From: Pocillopora verrucosa
Lineage: Eukaryota; Cnidaria; Anthozoa; Scleractinia; Pocilloporidae
DNA length: 64,000 bases
Direction of reading: 5' to 3'
NCBI RefSeq assembly: GCF_036669915.1
Contig: NC_089315.1
Span: 25,285,932 to 25,349,931 of the forward strand
This document shows positions 48,301 through 59,400 of this stretch, one piece after another (position 1 is the first letter of the stretch; each line of letters begins with the position of its first letter). The translations under genes were made by a program, and so were the position numbers. The notes beneath the pieces are model-generated. The model was not told the DNA's origin, did not search any database, and worked only from the letters and a program-made list of their open reading frames with translations.

Positions 48301-51300
48301 CTTATCCCTTTAGGAAAGTGGCATGCATTTTGTTTCGCCATATAATGACCTTGTAGTTGTTGCTGGGCAAGGAACCATTGGGTAAATATCTATTTTGTTA
48401 TTTATGTTGGTGGTGTTTAGTTCATATTTGTTTATTTATTATTTTCATTTAATTATTATTTCTTCAGTCTTGGCATGTGGAGAAAAATAGAAACCTTTCC
48501 TTGTTACAGAGTCTTTCACGCTGACAGCTCAGCTTTTTTAATTGTAATACTTAAACTCGACTTTTTCAATGACGAAAAACTTTGTTTAAAATATAATTAC
48601 AGAGTCGTAACGAGGTATGTAGGATCAGAGAAAAAAAGGGGTGGGATCTGGGATCAGAAGCCTGGGATCTGGGATCAGAAGCCTGGGATCGGGCATCAAA
48701 GGCATAGGATCAGAGGCAAAATCCGGGATCAGTACCACAATGAACATTTCGAAAGAGGACCTCAAATTTCTAGATCGCGTAAACGGTACAGGTTGATTTC
48801 TGGAGTGGCCGTGCAGCACAATGTAGCTCCAAAGAACTGGGAAGACCGGAAGCTAACTGTCATGTTGAATATTGAATATCTATCTGACGCGGCATTTCTA
48901 CCAATCTTACGATTGTGTATAACACATATGTGAGGTTTCTTAGGTGTCATCGCATCTCTCATGAGTTGAAATCGCTAGTGATTTCGGTTTGCGCCCATAT
49001 CGCGCCATCTGTGCAGTCTCCTGCCTTCTTCTCTTTTCGCCTTGTGGCTTTGCCTCTGTTCAAGGGGAAAACTTGAAACGAAAGAACAGTGATCGCCGGT
49101 ACGTGAAGTTCCTTTTGACCTTCAGTGAATCAATTTGTGTCAATTGCTGCTTTGCTGGACAATCACGGAAAATTACAGTAAATAAACTTTCCTTATGGAC
49201 TCATAACACAGTTACTATGGTTACTGCCTCATGTGTCAGGCATATTTTCTTACCGAAACAAACAACTGTATTGAAAATTGCTTTTCATGACATGTAATGA
49301 GGAATTTTCCTCATGAGCTCTCTTGGTTGCGTGATGGTTGCGTGATGGTTGCGTGATGGTAGCGTGAAGTGTAACGAGTTCGCTCCTGCCATTATTTCAT
49401 GTTATTGAAAAGTCCTTGTGAAGCGATCTCGTTCATGTATGTGGTCGTTTAATCCTTTTTTTTTGGGGGGGGGGGGAGGGGAGGGAGAGGGAGAGGGAGA
49501 GGGGGGTCCTCTTTTTAGTCAAAGATTACGTTTATGGTCTCCAGAGCCACGTAGAGACAGAGGGAGAAACGTAAAGAAAAACAAAATAGTGTTTTTTAAA
49601 AATATTTTTCATGTGAATGGCCATGGCCAAGACATCGCATAAGCCTCTCTGACATGGCCAGCAAACAGGGATCGCTACGTCAAGGATAGGATCAATTTTT
49701 TTCAGTTTTTAGATGGGATCAATTTAGTTTTTCGGGATCAAGGATCGAAATTATCCGAAATTTTGGGATCATGGATCACAAAATATGGATAAAAGTTAGG
49801 ATCATATGTATTCCACATACCTCGTTACGACCCTGATAATTACTTTAAAGAAAAATGGAACTTAAACTCACCTCTTCCTTCCATCCAATGAATCTTTCAC
49901 GATGATTTTTTTTGTGTATCCTCCACAAGTGGAACCTTTTAATATGACTGTTTTCCTATAAATATTTACCATTGAAATTTTTAACTTGAATGAAATGCAA
50001 ACACAAAATGAACTATTAGGTAGTTTTGAGGAATTTAAAGTGAAAGGGCAGATGAAATCGTTGAGAGCATGAGAGTATGATGACTTATCAGAAACCCGAC
50101 AACTGGCCAAAATTTACATCAAAATCAAAAATGTGACGGGGAAAAATGACAGAGGTGACATTTTGAGGTCCAAAAGGATTTACGAAAAAACGAGAAAAGA
50201 AACATTTTTACCGAAACCAAATGTTACAAAAGAGAAATAACAAACCCAGAGTAGATACGAAAAGTTGTAAGTGAAACTGAAAAACAGATCTCAAAAATCG
50301 CCAAGCCAGAAAACGAAGAAGTTGTTGCCTCTTTCAGTTAATGTTTTTGTAATTACTTTGCTAAAACGTACAGCGACTTTCTCTGTAATCTACACAGGGT
50401 GGAAATCTTCGAAGACTTGGCCGATGTTGATGCAGTATTCGTTTCTGTTGGAGGAGGGGGACTTATAGGAGGGATTGCAGCCTACCTGAAAAGTGTGAAA
50501 CCCGAAATAAAGGTAACAGGTCTCAATGAAGAAGGAAAATGAATCTTCCTTTTGAATGTGCATCGGATGATACGTGAATCGCATGCAACTCTCCTGGTAG
50601 GGTTTTCAATAACAGCTGGCTATCGACGTCTTGTAAGAACTCTTACCACCGTCTGTTGAGCCTGAAATCAGGCTCTAGTGTTTTGATTTTGCCTTGCGGC
50701 TTTTTTTCCGGGCACAGACACCTATCACACCATCGGCCGCCTGTGGAAAAAGTTATTGAAACCAAAACTTCTGCATTGGATGAAAAAATATGAAAGTGGC
50801 GTGAGAATATTTAGCAGAAACTTGCCTTCATGTAGAATGTTCTTTTGCCTTGCCACATCAACGTTTGTGCAGAAAATACGAAACGTAAAATCACTGCGTA
50901 GTGCCGCGGTTGCCGCTAGTTTTCCCGCCAAAATGATCCACCAAAATAACACTCACTCTAGTGCGCGCCCGCGTTTTGCCTTGGTCAACGGTCAAACGAC
51001 CACGGATTTTTTTTTTTGCGCGCATGTTTCCTTGTATGAACATAACAGTCAAACCCTGAGTAAGCATGCGCGAGGGGATCAATTATGACCGGCTCCATGC
51101 CAACAACTGCTGTCTTACAAAGTAAACGAAAGAAAATTGAAAAGTTCATAGAAAGGTAGAGAAAACTCGAAACTTTTCGAACAGGAAGCTTATTCAAACA
51201 CAGATATCTTGTTGATTTACCATTCCGTTTTGAGCTTTATCATGTGACTTACTGGCTTGTGTAGCTTGTGTTTGTAACTCGTGTGATATAACTTGGTTCT

Positions 51301-51356
51301 GAAAGCATGAAAATACACCACCTAGTCATTGCATGCGCATTCGTTTGAGCGCTTTG

Positions 51357-51420
<64 letters not shown>

Positions 51421-52942
51421 TGTGTGTGTGTGTGTGTGTCTTTTGTTGTTGTTCGTTGCTCGGAGCGGGAAAATGTGGGACTGAGAAGGAGATCTAAAAT
51501 ACCTAAAATAGACTCTGCTCATGCTGACTCAACTGTTGATTTTAATGCAGATGATTGGATGTCAGCCCTCACAGTCTGCAGTGATGTCAGAGTCAGTGAA
51601 GGCAGGGAAAATTTTAGATCTTCCATCAGGTGACACGCTGTCTGACGGTACAGGCGGTGGTGTCGAGGAAAACTCAGTGAGTATTAACAAGTAAGGTGAT
51701 CTTACGTAAATTCTGATGAGGTGTGGCATGAGCGCAGGCTTGTAAAACTCTTTACATGTTGCTTCCGTGTTTAGTTAACTATTTCACAGATGAGGTTCAC
51801 GTTTTATCTTTTGTTCAAATTTTAATTTCCCTTATTTTTCTGGGTAAGGTCATGAAGGAAATTTTTATACACGCTCGTTATACCCCGGCTTCCTCGGCCG
51901 GGGGAATCAGTTTCTTCAATCACGTTGTCTTGCATTGATGTAAATGTCATGAGTACATTTTGTCATGTGTTTTCCTTGCGGAATGAATGTAGCTGAGTGA
52001 TAAAAGTTTAGAAAAAGCATACTATTAAGACATGGCTGAAGGTTTAGGTGTGGAACCTAAGCAGCTCGCCTTGACAAGACCTGACAAAGTCGGCCGATTG
52101 AAAGAACCCTTACCGTTCTGACGTTAAAAAGATGCATACGCTTTTTTCTTTGTTAAGAGAAAAAGGACAAACACAAACCTTTCGAGGACAATGATTCAGG
52201 AATTTCATAGAAGCCGTTGGATTAATTCTAGTTTTTCAAATTTTGCTTTACGCTTTATTTTTGGGACATTTGCTGAAAGAAAGAGAGTTGTGTTTTTTCA
52301 TTTCCTTCGGGAGAAAAATTATGTGTGTGCTTTCATACATTATAAAGTAGAGTTATATTTCCACATTTTTTTGTTACTGGTGATAAGGTGACGTTTGATC
52401 TTTGTAAATATCTTGTCGACGAGTGGATCCTTGTGTCAGAGGAAGAAATTAGTAGAGCAGTTTACCAATTTATGGAAAATCACCATAAAGTGAGTCAGTT
52501 ACATTTTTTTTATTGCCTAAAAATTTTTCAGTTACATTTTTTTTCTATGTTTATTAAATCGACAAGCTGCTGCAGCAGGCGGGTGTGGACCACTAGCATG
52601 TTTATCAAAGACTATTATTTCCCACTCCCTGTTCTCCCTTCCCCTTCGCGAGACCTGATTGATTGTTCTATTCCAGGGCAGGAAAAAATGCGATTTATTC
52701 ATGAGTCACAATGTTGAGGGCTAGTCAGATTGCAAAGGTAACCACTAATTTCGAAAGGTATTAACTTAGTCATCTGTTGGATTGATTTTTAGATCGTAGA
52801 AGGTGCGGCTGGTGTTGCCATTGCTGCTTATTTAAAGGACCATAATAGATTCCAAGGACAAAACGTGGTAATAATTTCTTGTGGAGCTAATATAACCATG
52901 AAAAAGTTGAAAGAAGTAATTCTTCAATGGGACCAGATATAA
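45352..52942 (+). CDS. Serine racemase / L-threonine ammonia-lyase-like PLP enzyme (fold type II)
   Basis: Cytosolic pyridoxal-phosphate enzyme acting on serine or threonine (racemisation and/or deamination). Eight exons: 45352-45496, 46714-46850, 47329-47487, 48314-48381, 50398-50512, 51551-51676, 52388-52489, 52793-52942; all phases agree and the 333-residue product is the usual length for the family. Lys58 in [10 protein letters not shown] is the PLP Schiff-base lysine. STGNHG (86-91) is the substrate/asparagine loop. GGGGLIGG (exon 5) is the phosphate-binding loop. The end has SCGAN, equivalent to the SGGN of serine racemases that contacts the pyridine nitrogen. The residue before GNHG is Thr87, where mammalian serine racemase has the second catalytic base Ser84. 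The triple-serine loop of invertebrate aspartate racemases is absent. These two points favour dehydratase activity; family members cannot be separated with certainty by eye. The exon-3 donor (AAG|GTTCAA) is weak. Intron 3 holds a MITE, intron 4 a 1.24-kb transposon and intron 5 a GT microsatellite. Confidence 0.88.
47935..48127 (+). repeat. MITE-like repeat, family A, complete with perfect 18-bp inverted termini
   Basis: Left TTAACCCTTTAACTCCCA (47935-47952) and right TGGGAGTTAAAGGGTTAA (48110-48127) are exact reverse complements. The 193-bp length and lack of coding content fit a MITE. In intron 3 of the PLP-enzyme gene. TTAA at both outer ends could be part of the terminus or a piggyBac-type target duplication. 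Confidence 0.9.
49325..49368 (+). repeat. 11-bp tandem repeat, four units
   Basis: GGTTGCGTGAT repeated three times exactly, then once with two changes (GGTAGCGTGAA). Inside the hAT-like element. Confidence 0.9.
49465..49506 (+). repeat. G-rich / GGGA low-complexity tract
   Basis: A 12-base G run followed by GGGGAGGGAGAGGGAGAGG-type sequence. Several GGG groups within 40 bases make G-quadruplex formation possible. Inside the hAT-like element. Confidence 0.85.
51358..51439 (+). repeat. (GT)n microsatellite
   Basis: About 41 dinucleotide units with one interruption (GTGGTG at 51411-51416). In intron 5 of the PLP-enzyme gene, 110 bp before exon 6. Purine-pyrimidine alternation of this length can adopt Z-DNA. 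Confidence 0.97.
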
Positions 52943-53049
52943 TCTGAGCTTGAATTTTTATAACCAATGTTTCCTAGATGTAGAATGCACTTTAATTTTG
53001 TGTCGTGAAAAGTTACAATAGCTACTTAGAGGTGAAAAGGAACTAAGCA

Positions 53050-53190
53050 AAGGGCCTGAAGCGCGGGGAAATTCGAGCGTCATCTTTTGGTTTTGTTTCT
53101 GATTGGTTAAGAGCGTGGTGCGAGTTTTCTTAACCAATCACAGAGCCAAACAAAGCAAAACGAATGCAATCCAAGATAACTTTCGACGCT
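53050..53190. repeat. Dispersed repeat, family D, with perfect 13-bp inverted CCAAT arms
   Basis: TGATTGGTTAAGA (53100-53112) faces its exact complement TCTTAACCAATCA (53128-53140). Upstream GCCTGAAGCGCGGGG and downstream AAAACGAATGCAATCC and AACTTTCGACGCTC match the order seen at 21155-21345. Confidence 0.7.
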
Positions 53191-54254
53191 CATCTGAACA
53201 CTGCATGGTGGAGAGCCTGAGCCAATTTCAGGCGGATGAAAAATCCATTGTGCTCGCATCTCGAGCACACTGCAAACTTCAGTGAATTACTTTTGGCCAA
53301 AGAACCACTCAGCAGTATTAAAAGAGATGCCTAGAGAAAAATTGTTAACTTGCACGTGTGTGTTTAAAAACCTCATTCGTTGAGACAAAAGGGAAAGTTA
53401 ATAAAATTACATGATTTGTGGAACTAACAAGAGTGAGTTTATAATTGCAGTTTCTCACTGTTGAGTAGATTGTCCTTGTTTACTAAGGTCCCCTCTAAAA
53501 CCTACTCTTACACTGAAAAATGCCCCTCCAGCTAGAAATGAAAACCATTGCTTGATGGTAGGTGAGGCTCTGGAAGAAAAGGAAAAATCATCGCGTGGCT
53601 GCTCCTTACCAGTAACTGAGAAGCCCTTGCTTGAAAGGATGACTCTCCTGTTAAATAACAATGTTTTCCAATTCGATAGTAGTAGGAACGTCTTTATGTT
53701 TTTCTATAGTCACTAGGATGTGTCTTTTCAGATCGATCATTTACAAAACACCAGGTTGTCGCACGGTAGTCTCGTTTGTTTCGAACACATGAATGACATT
53801 GGATACTATGGGAAATGGTTCATTGTCTATCTAATAACTGTATGTGTGATTAATCTAGGATAAAAACTTGTCGAATAGAAAGTAAGGTAGACTTCTGCGT
53901 GTGGTCACAGACATCTGCATCCCCAAGAAAAAGGAGACGAAGTAAAATTTCAGAGACAAATCAAGTCATTACCAGACCGTTAATTTTAAGGACTCTTGTG
54001 TAAATCGTCTTCTTTTTAGATACAAGCTGAGGTAGCGTTGAATTTTTCACCTTTTTGATACTTTTCAAAGTTTTTTTTTATAACACATAAATTTTTTTCT
54101 TGAGCAGAAATAAAGACTACTACTACAACAACCCGAACGTACGAAACTGCCTCCATTTTAGCTTCTAGAAAAAACAACTGGACTGAGAGATCTAACCTGA
54201 GGTCGAGGCAGGATACGTGCTCTCCTTTATATCGTCTTTTGAAGAGAATTAATA

Positions 54255-54454
54255 CAACCCTTTAACACCTATGAATGATCAAGACAAAATTTCTCCTCAA
54301 AGTGATGGTAAATATCAAGCAGACAAGTGATGAGAATAAAGTAAAATATAAATTAGGGTATTATTGGTTGATCTAAAACCAAATTTTCCAAACTAATATC
54401 ATAAAAAATGTATGACAGACAGTAAAGAGATCACAGAAGTGAAAGAGTTAAGGG
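54255..54454 (-). repeat. MITE-like repeat, family B, inverted orientation
   Basis: Starts CAACCCTTTAACACCTATGA and ends GTGAAAGAGTTAAGGG. The interior has CAAGCAGACAAGTGATGAGA and TTGATCTAAAACCAAAT, complements of the family-B blocks in 43345-43554. Confidence 0.65.
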
Positions 54455-54589
54455 TATGGCAGAACCCATAAGTCTTTTGTATTCAAATGAAAACAAGATT
54501 GTAAGCAGTGGGATCAGGGCATGACTCTCGAAGATTGAGGAAGTGTCATTCCGTGCTCTGCTCTTAGTACTTTTAAAACCCTGAAGAGC

Positions 54590-55302
54590 ATGAGCAAAAA
54601 TCAACGGTCACGTAAAGGAACACCGAACTTACGAGAAGAAATACCTAGAGATAAAAATTTTGACGAATTAATCCGACTGGTCAAAAGTTTGGTGGTAAAA
54701 ATCGATAAGCAAGACATGATGTCTTGTGTGTTAAACTTCAACAACTCAAGTCCAAAACTGCTAACCTGTCGGGTGAGATTCACGACTTACAGCAAGGTTT
54801 TGATTTTACTAATGAGGAAGTTGAGACGCTAAAAGATACCTTGAGTAATAAACTCGGGTTACCATTTAAAAAAGAAAAAACTCGAGGACCTCGAGCACCG
54901 ATCAAAAAAAGACAACATTGTCATGTGGAACATTCCTGTTGGCGCCGAGAAAGATTCTTTCTGTCAAGACATCGTGAGTAACATACTGAGACAGCACATA
55001 AATTTGGAAGGCGACCTGGAAGCAATGCGCGCTCAATCATCGAACAAACATAAGGCAAAGTACAACTGAAAATAATATTTCACTGCTAACGAGTATTTAT
55101 CACGTTACACAGACAAGCAATATATTCTCCGAAGGGCTGCGTCAGCATTAAAAGATAACTCTCTCTTGGAGGCAAATCGGTACATCTCGGACGACGTAAA
55201 GAAGGAAGTGAGAGACGACCGAAAGAAGCTGAGGGACAGGCACTGTTTTACGTAAGTTAAAAGTTAATAAAGACAATTGCTAAAAAAAAGAAAAAAAAAA
55301 AA
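54590..55302 (+). pseudogene. Decayed LINE ORF1 with polyadenylation signal and A-rich tail (half-LINE-like)
   Basis: Starts at an ATG and reads through a coiled-coil-like segment (KLQQLKSKTANLSGEIHDLQ) into LEDLEHRSKKDNIVMWNIPV, typical of the start of the RNA-recognition part of L1-type ORF1 proteins. It later shows RYTDKQYILRRAASALKD and YISDDVKKEVRDDRKKLRDR, typical of the ORF1 C-terminal domain. At least two frameshifts (near 54720-54730 and 54870-54880) and stop codons break it. No ORF2 endonuclease or reverse transcriptase follows. Instead AATAAA (55266-55271) is followed 10 bp later by an A-rich run (55282-55302). That is the layout of a retroposed ORF1-only transcript, comparable to mammalian HAL1 elements. 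The LINE clade is uncertain. Confidence 0.75.
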
Positions 55303-56486
55303 GTTAGTGAGCGGTGAACAATGCGTTAAATTTTTAATGCGGAAAAATATTTTTGGGAACCAGTTATTGTTCTCTCGAAGTCTTTCTTCGCATTTAAATT
55401 GTGCTTAAATTGGTGCGACAAGACGATGTGCGAATTGCACCTTTCCAATTAAAAGCCATTGTGGGAACTGGTTTTCAATCCGATCATGTCTCCATGCTTA
55501 GAGTCTCAAACTGTCATGTGTATAGGTACACTGATAACATAAAAACGCTTGTTTTCACATGTTGTATTCTGTGAGTCTTTGAAACATAGAAGCTGTTTTC
55601 ATTTTTTAAAACCATGTTAACGCCGGATTCAGTACGAAATTGGAGTGGACCTCACTTCGATTGAAGTTAGAGTTAACAAACAGTTTTGGTCTTCAGGATC
55701 AAATCAGGAGTTTACATGAACCAGTGAAAGGGAGGAAAAAACATAGATTTAATACTTTGCACTAATAAAACAAACAAACAAACTGGAGAATTGTCTTTGG
55801 CTCTCGCTTGCGGCTCTGTGAATACTTATTTGTACGAACAACAATAAAAAGCTTTTTTTAGTTACAAATTTATGACTCAAGAAAAGAACCCCATGAGATC
55901 GCAAACGGCAGCCTGGTATTAAATTGTCCATGCAGGAACCAGTTCTTGGTAATTTATTGTCGTGCAGAAATAACCCGTTCAACCATTCATCGAGGGGATA
56001 AAATCTTGATAAACGTGGCAAAGTATAGTTGTCTTACACTTTGGACAGTGAACGTCCACACTTTTAAAAATACAGTTATGGACGATTGACCGTAACCTCA
56101 AACAGCCTGAAAAACAACTTAGTGAATATTTTAAACCAAACAACTAATATAAGGTAGGTAAAGTAGCCAAACTTAATTTGACGTCGAAAATGGGAACTAA
56201 TTCAGGAAATTCCTTTTTAATCCGTATTTCTCTAAATCTTAGGTTAGACAGTAGATAGTTTTACTTTTTAGCAAGGTATTAGGCTCATCCAGCTTTACAA
56301 AGCTGTTGTATCAATCTGTGTACAATTCACCAACATGACTGAGTCGGCGTATTACTGAAATGCGTATTTAAACGTAATTAAATTGCGGACGAATCTCACT
56401 TTGATTTCGAAATGTCCCCCATTTTAACTGTGCTTAACGAACGCATTTAGGTGACGCTTTTCCTTCTATTCCTAGAGATAGCAGCG

Positions 56487-59400
56487 ATGAAATACTTTCA
56501 TATCCTCCTCCTGATGATTTCAGGTAAAGCGTTGGGTGTTTTAAATGCCAAAAGAAAATGGCTCTAACACAGCAAGTTTCATTGAGCAATCAGGATTCTT
56601 TTATTATTTGAGGTTTTTTAAGTGATCTCGTTTAGCTAGCTTCAAGGCTTTTTTAGTTTCGCTTCATTGAAACACCGTATTAACTGAGCTCGTGGTTGCC
56701 TCTGGTAATGCCTGGCCATTGATATCCATCAGATGATTTCCAAAGATAAAGATACTTTATCCATAATAATTGCATCTTGTCAACTACGAAATGAGTGCCG
56801 GAGAAACCTTTTTCAGTTTATCAAGAACAACAATAATCATGGATGGAAATACAGAATTATTACGTTTTAAATATTTTAAACTTGTTCATTTAGTTTGTAA
56901 TTTAGAAATGCATTTGAACTTGAGAGATTTGCCCTTAACTCTTCCAGGTACAATATCTAAGAAAGAAAGATCCAGCAAAGTCCATATCTCAGGACAAGTT
57001 TCACCAACCGCAACTAAACAAATCCAGCTAAAAAGGTACTTTCTTTATGGGCAGCAACCCTTGGCCGGCCCACTTCCTGTGTACGTTCCGCCTGTAACGA
57101 GATGGAACAGTGAAATTATGCGGCAGGAAAGAGGTGACAACCGCGGATTTGTGGCGCAACGAACAGCAAGGCCTTCCGCTCAATCCATTCCATCTCTTCC
57201 TGGCGTGAGCTCTAAAGTGACTCAGTTCCACTACAGGGGTGCTGAAAAAACGCAACCAAGGGAAACAAATAAATCTGTTTTGCCTGATATTATTCATTCA
57301 ACAAACGGTAATGAAAGCTGGTATGTTACATGACTTGTATAATGGTGTGGTCTATAGAGTTTAATCAGTTCCTTACCACTCGTTTAATTGTACCCTTCTA
57401 AATCCTTCGAAGGAAATTGGAGCGGAGAAAAGAGAGGGCACTATATTAAATGAAAACTGACCATAAATTTTCAGTTTTAAATGCGACTTTGTTTAGAGTA
57501 GAATTGAGACTGAAAAAAATATGATGAAACCTGGTTTGAGCCGTCACTAACGGAACTCAAGCAAGTGTTTGACTTTATACAGGATGTCCGCTGAAACAGA
57601 TTTAGTCAATCAGTTGCGCAACAGTGGCTAATCCCCAAATAATACAGAATATGTAATCACCAGCATCGCAAATTTGGTCCTGAATAAATGAAAAAAGCCC
57701 TTTATTGAAAAAAAAATGTTTTGAATGTAAAAAATGTAGTCTTGAGCACTTATCGCTTCAAAGAAATGCTATCATTTTATGTCCACTTTAATATAGGTTT
57801 TATGTAACAATGGGGGTTAATTTTGGCGTGCGCATGTGCGTAATAGAGGAGTTTACTGTTTATAGGTTTATTTTACGCCAAGTATGAGGAAAACAGTTAA
57901 GAACTTTTGCCAGTGTTCGCTTTAGACAGTGTGTCTGCTTAATATTGGGTCCACTACAGGTTTAACAGAAAAGTGAATCAAGTAATGAAGACCTTGAGCA
58001 AACCACGACGGCGACGGCAACGAGGACATGGAAAAACAAAAGATCTGATTGGCAGAACAATAGCTCAGCACGCGCGTTTTAAAAATTTGTACATTTCTTA
58101 GTCGTCCTATGCAAAACAACAACGTGAAATCACCACAATTTGCGTCGTCTGCGAACTAAAACCGCGACGGCAAATTATTTTAATTTCCATTTGGAACTCA
58201 ACGCTTCTTTTCGCCGCCGTATGAGACGTTAGACAGAAAGGCAGAAATTCATTTTTCAATCGAAGTTTTCCTTGGCGTTGCCGTCCTGACTGCTCAAGGT
58301 CGCTAATGTGGAGTTATTCGAAAGGATGAAACCAAATTTTCGTAGGCAGAAAGGCAGAGAGGCCTTCCAAACTTCGCCTTTTTTCCCTAAAAGTCATTTT
58401 TTAACCTTTAGGGGAAAGCCACGAAGGGCAGGCTAATAATTTCCAGAAGAAAAGTTCAACTACCAAACAAAGACAAAATCGTCACCAATCAACGTCTGCG
58501 AGTGACCAAAGCTCGGCTGGGAATGGAGGTGGAGGTCTTGGTTCTATATTGAAAGGAGCAAACGTTCAAGGTGCTGTTGTAGAGAAGGGAATTGAAGTGA
58601 TGGGGAAGCTAGTGGATAAACAGTTACAGATCATCGATGAAGCACAAGAGAAGGCTGAAAATTTCTTAAAAAAGGAGGTTTGACACCTTTATCTGATTTC
58701 ATCACATTTCTCTACCAACTGGAGGTGGATTTAATGGATTGGGGGGAAGGCTTAATCGAAGATAGTGGGAAGGGGGAGTTTCCTCATTTTTCCATTATTT
58801 ACTTCGAAGAGCTTTTTAACCTAACCGTCCTTCTAAGATATTATGCAATCTGGGTTTCATTTTACTTCATTTTCAGAGTTTTCGTTGTCTCAAATATATC
58901 TTGTGTTAACAGATGTAAGAAGCTCACTGCTATTCAAATCAGAGAGCCCTTTGGGCCAGTCATTAGTAAAAACAAGAAAAAGAAAAATGCTATTCATATA
59001 ACTCGCCGAAAAAACCTAATTCCATTCCTTTCAGGCTTCGTAGTTAGGCAGGTCGTATCAAAACATTTTGAGTACCTCCGAACTTGTACTTTCGTCACTT
59101 TTAGTCGGCGTTCTCTCGGAATTTTGCAGGATCACCTCTGAGTTCTTTTCAATAAAAATTCTGTTTTAGCAGCTTTAAAAGTTGAGCAAGGGAGACTACT
59201 TAAATGATAATTTAGGTCGTTTAGCAACATTGTTGGGGAAATCCTAGCGAGGATATGGGCTGGTTGGCAGCCAAAGGTGGTGTCGTTTTTTGTCAGTTCT
59301 CCCTAAGATAAGACAACATATGATGAACTAAGACACTTATTTCAACACAGTATTGATAAATTAAGCAGTAACCGTGGAATATTACTAACTTGCTATCCCA

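Larger units (their letters stand above)
48600..49835. mobile_element. Non-autonomous DNA transposon, hAT-like, 1.24 kb
   Basis: The left end CAGAGTCGTAACGAGG (48600 on) and the complement of the right end, CAGGGTCGTAACGAGG (ending at 49835), match over about 21 bp with one mismatch. Immediately outside is a direct duplication: ATAATTA at 48593-48599 and 49836-49842, extending to 8 bp (ATAATTAC) if the terminal C is shared. CAGAG/CAGGG ends with a 7-8-bp target duplication resemble hAT elements. Sub-terminal regions are full of GGGATC/GGATC motifs (48630-48740 and 49680-49805), which may be transposase-binding repeats. No transposase frame is present; the 153-codon frame at 48475-48933 crosses the left end and is spurious. 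It sits in intron 4 of the PLP-enzyme gene. Confidence 0.85.
52943..56486. other. Intergenic region with repeats and a LINE relic
   Basis: Between the PLP-enzyme stop codon and the MACPF signal-peptide exon. It holds a family-D repeat (53050-53190), an inverted family-B MITE (54255-54454) and a decayed LINE ORF1 with an A-rich tail (54590-55302). The final kilobase should contain the MACPF promoter; no TATA box stands out. No other gene supported. Confidence 0.6.

Noticed and set aside
48475..48933. 152-codon frame
   Set aside because: It spans the left boundary of the hAT-like element and the GGGATC repeats; composition reflects the repeats.
51361..51633. Frame beginning with alternating Cys/Val
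   Set aside because: Translation of the GT microsatellite running into exon 6 in the wrong frame.
58680..59141. 153-codon frame after MACPF exon 3
   Set aside because: It lies wholly in intron 3; exon 3 and exon 4 join in phase across it.
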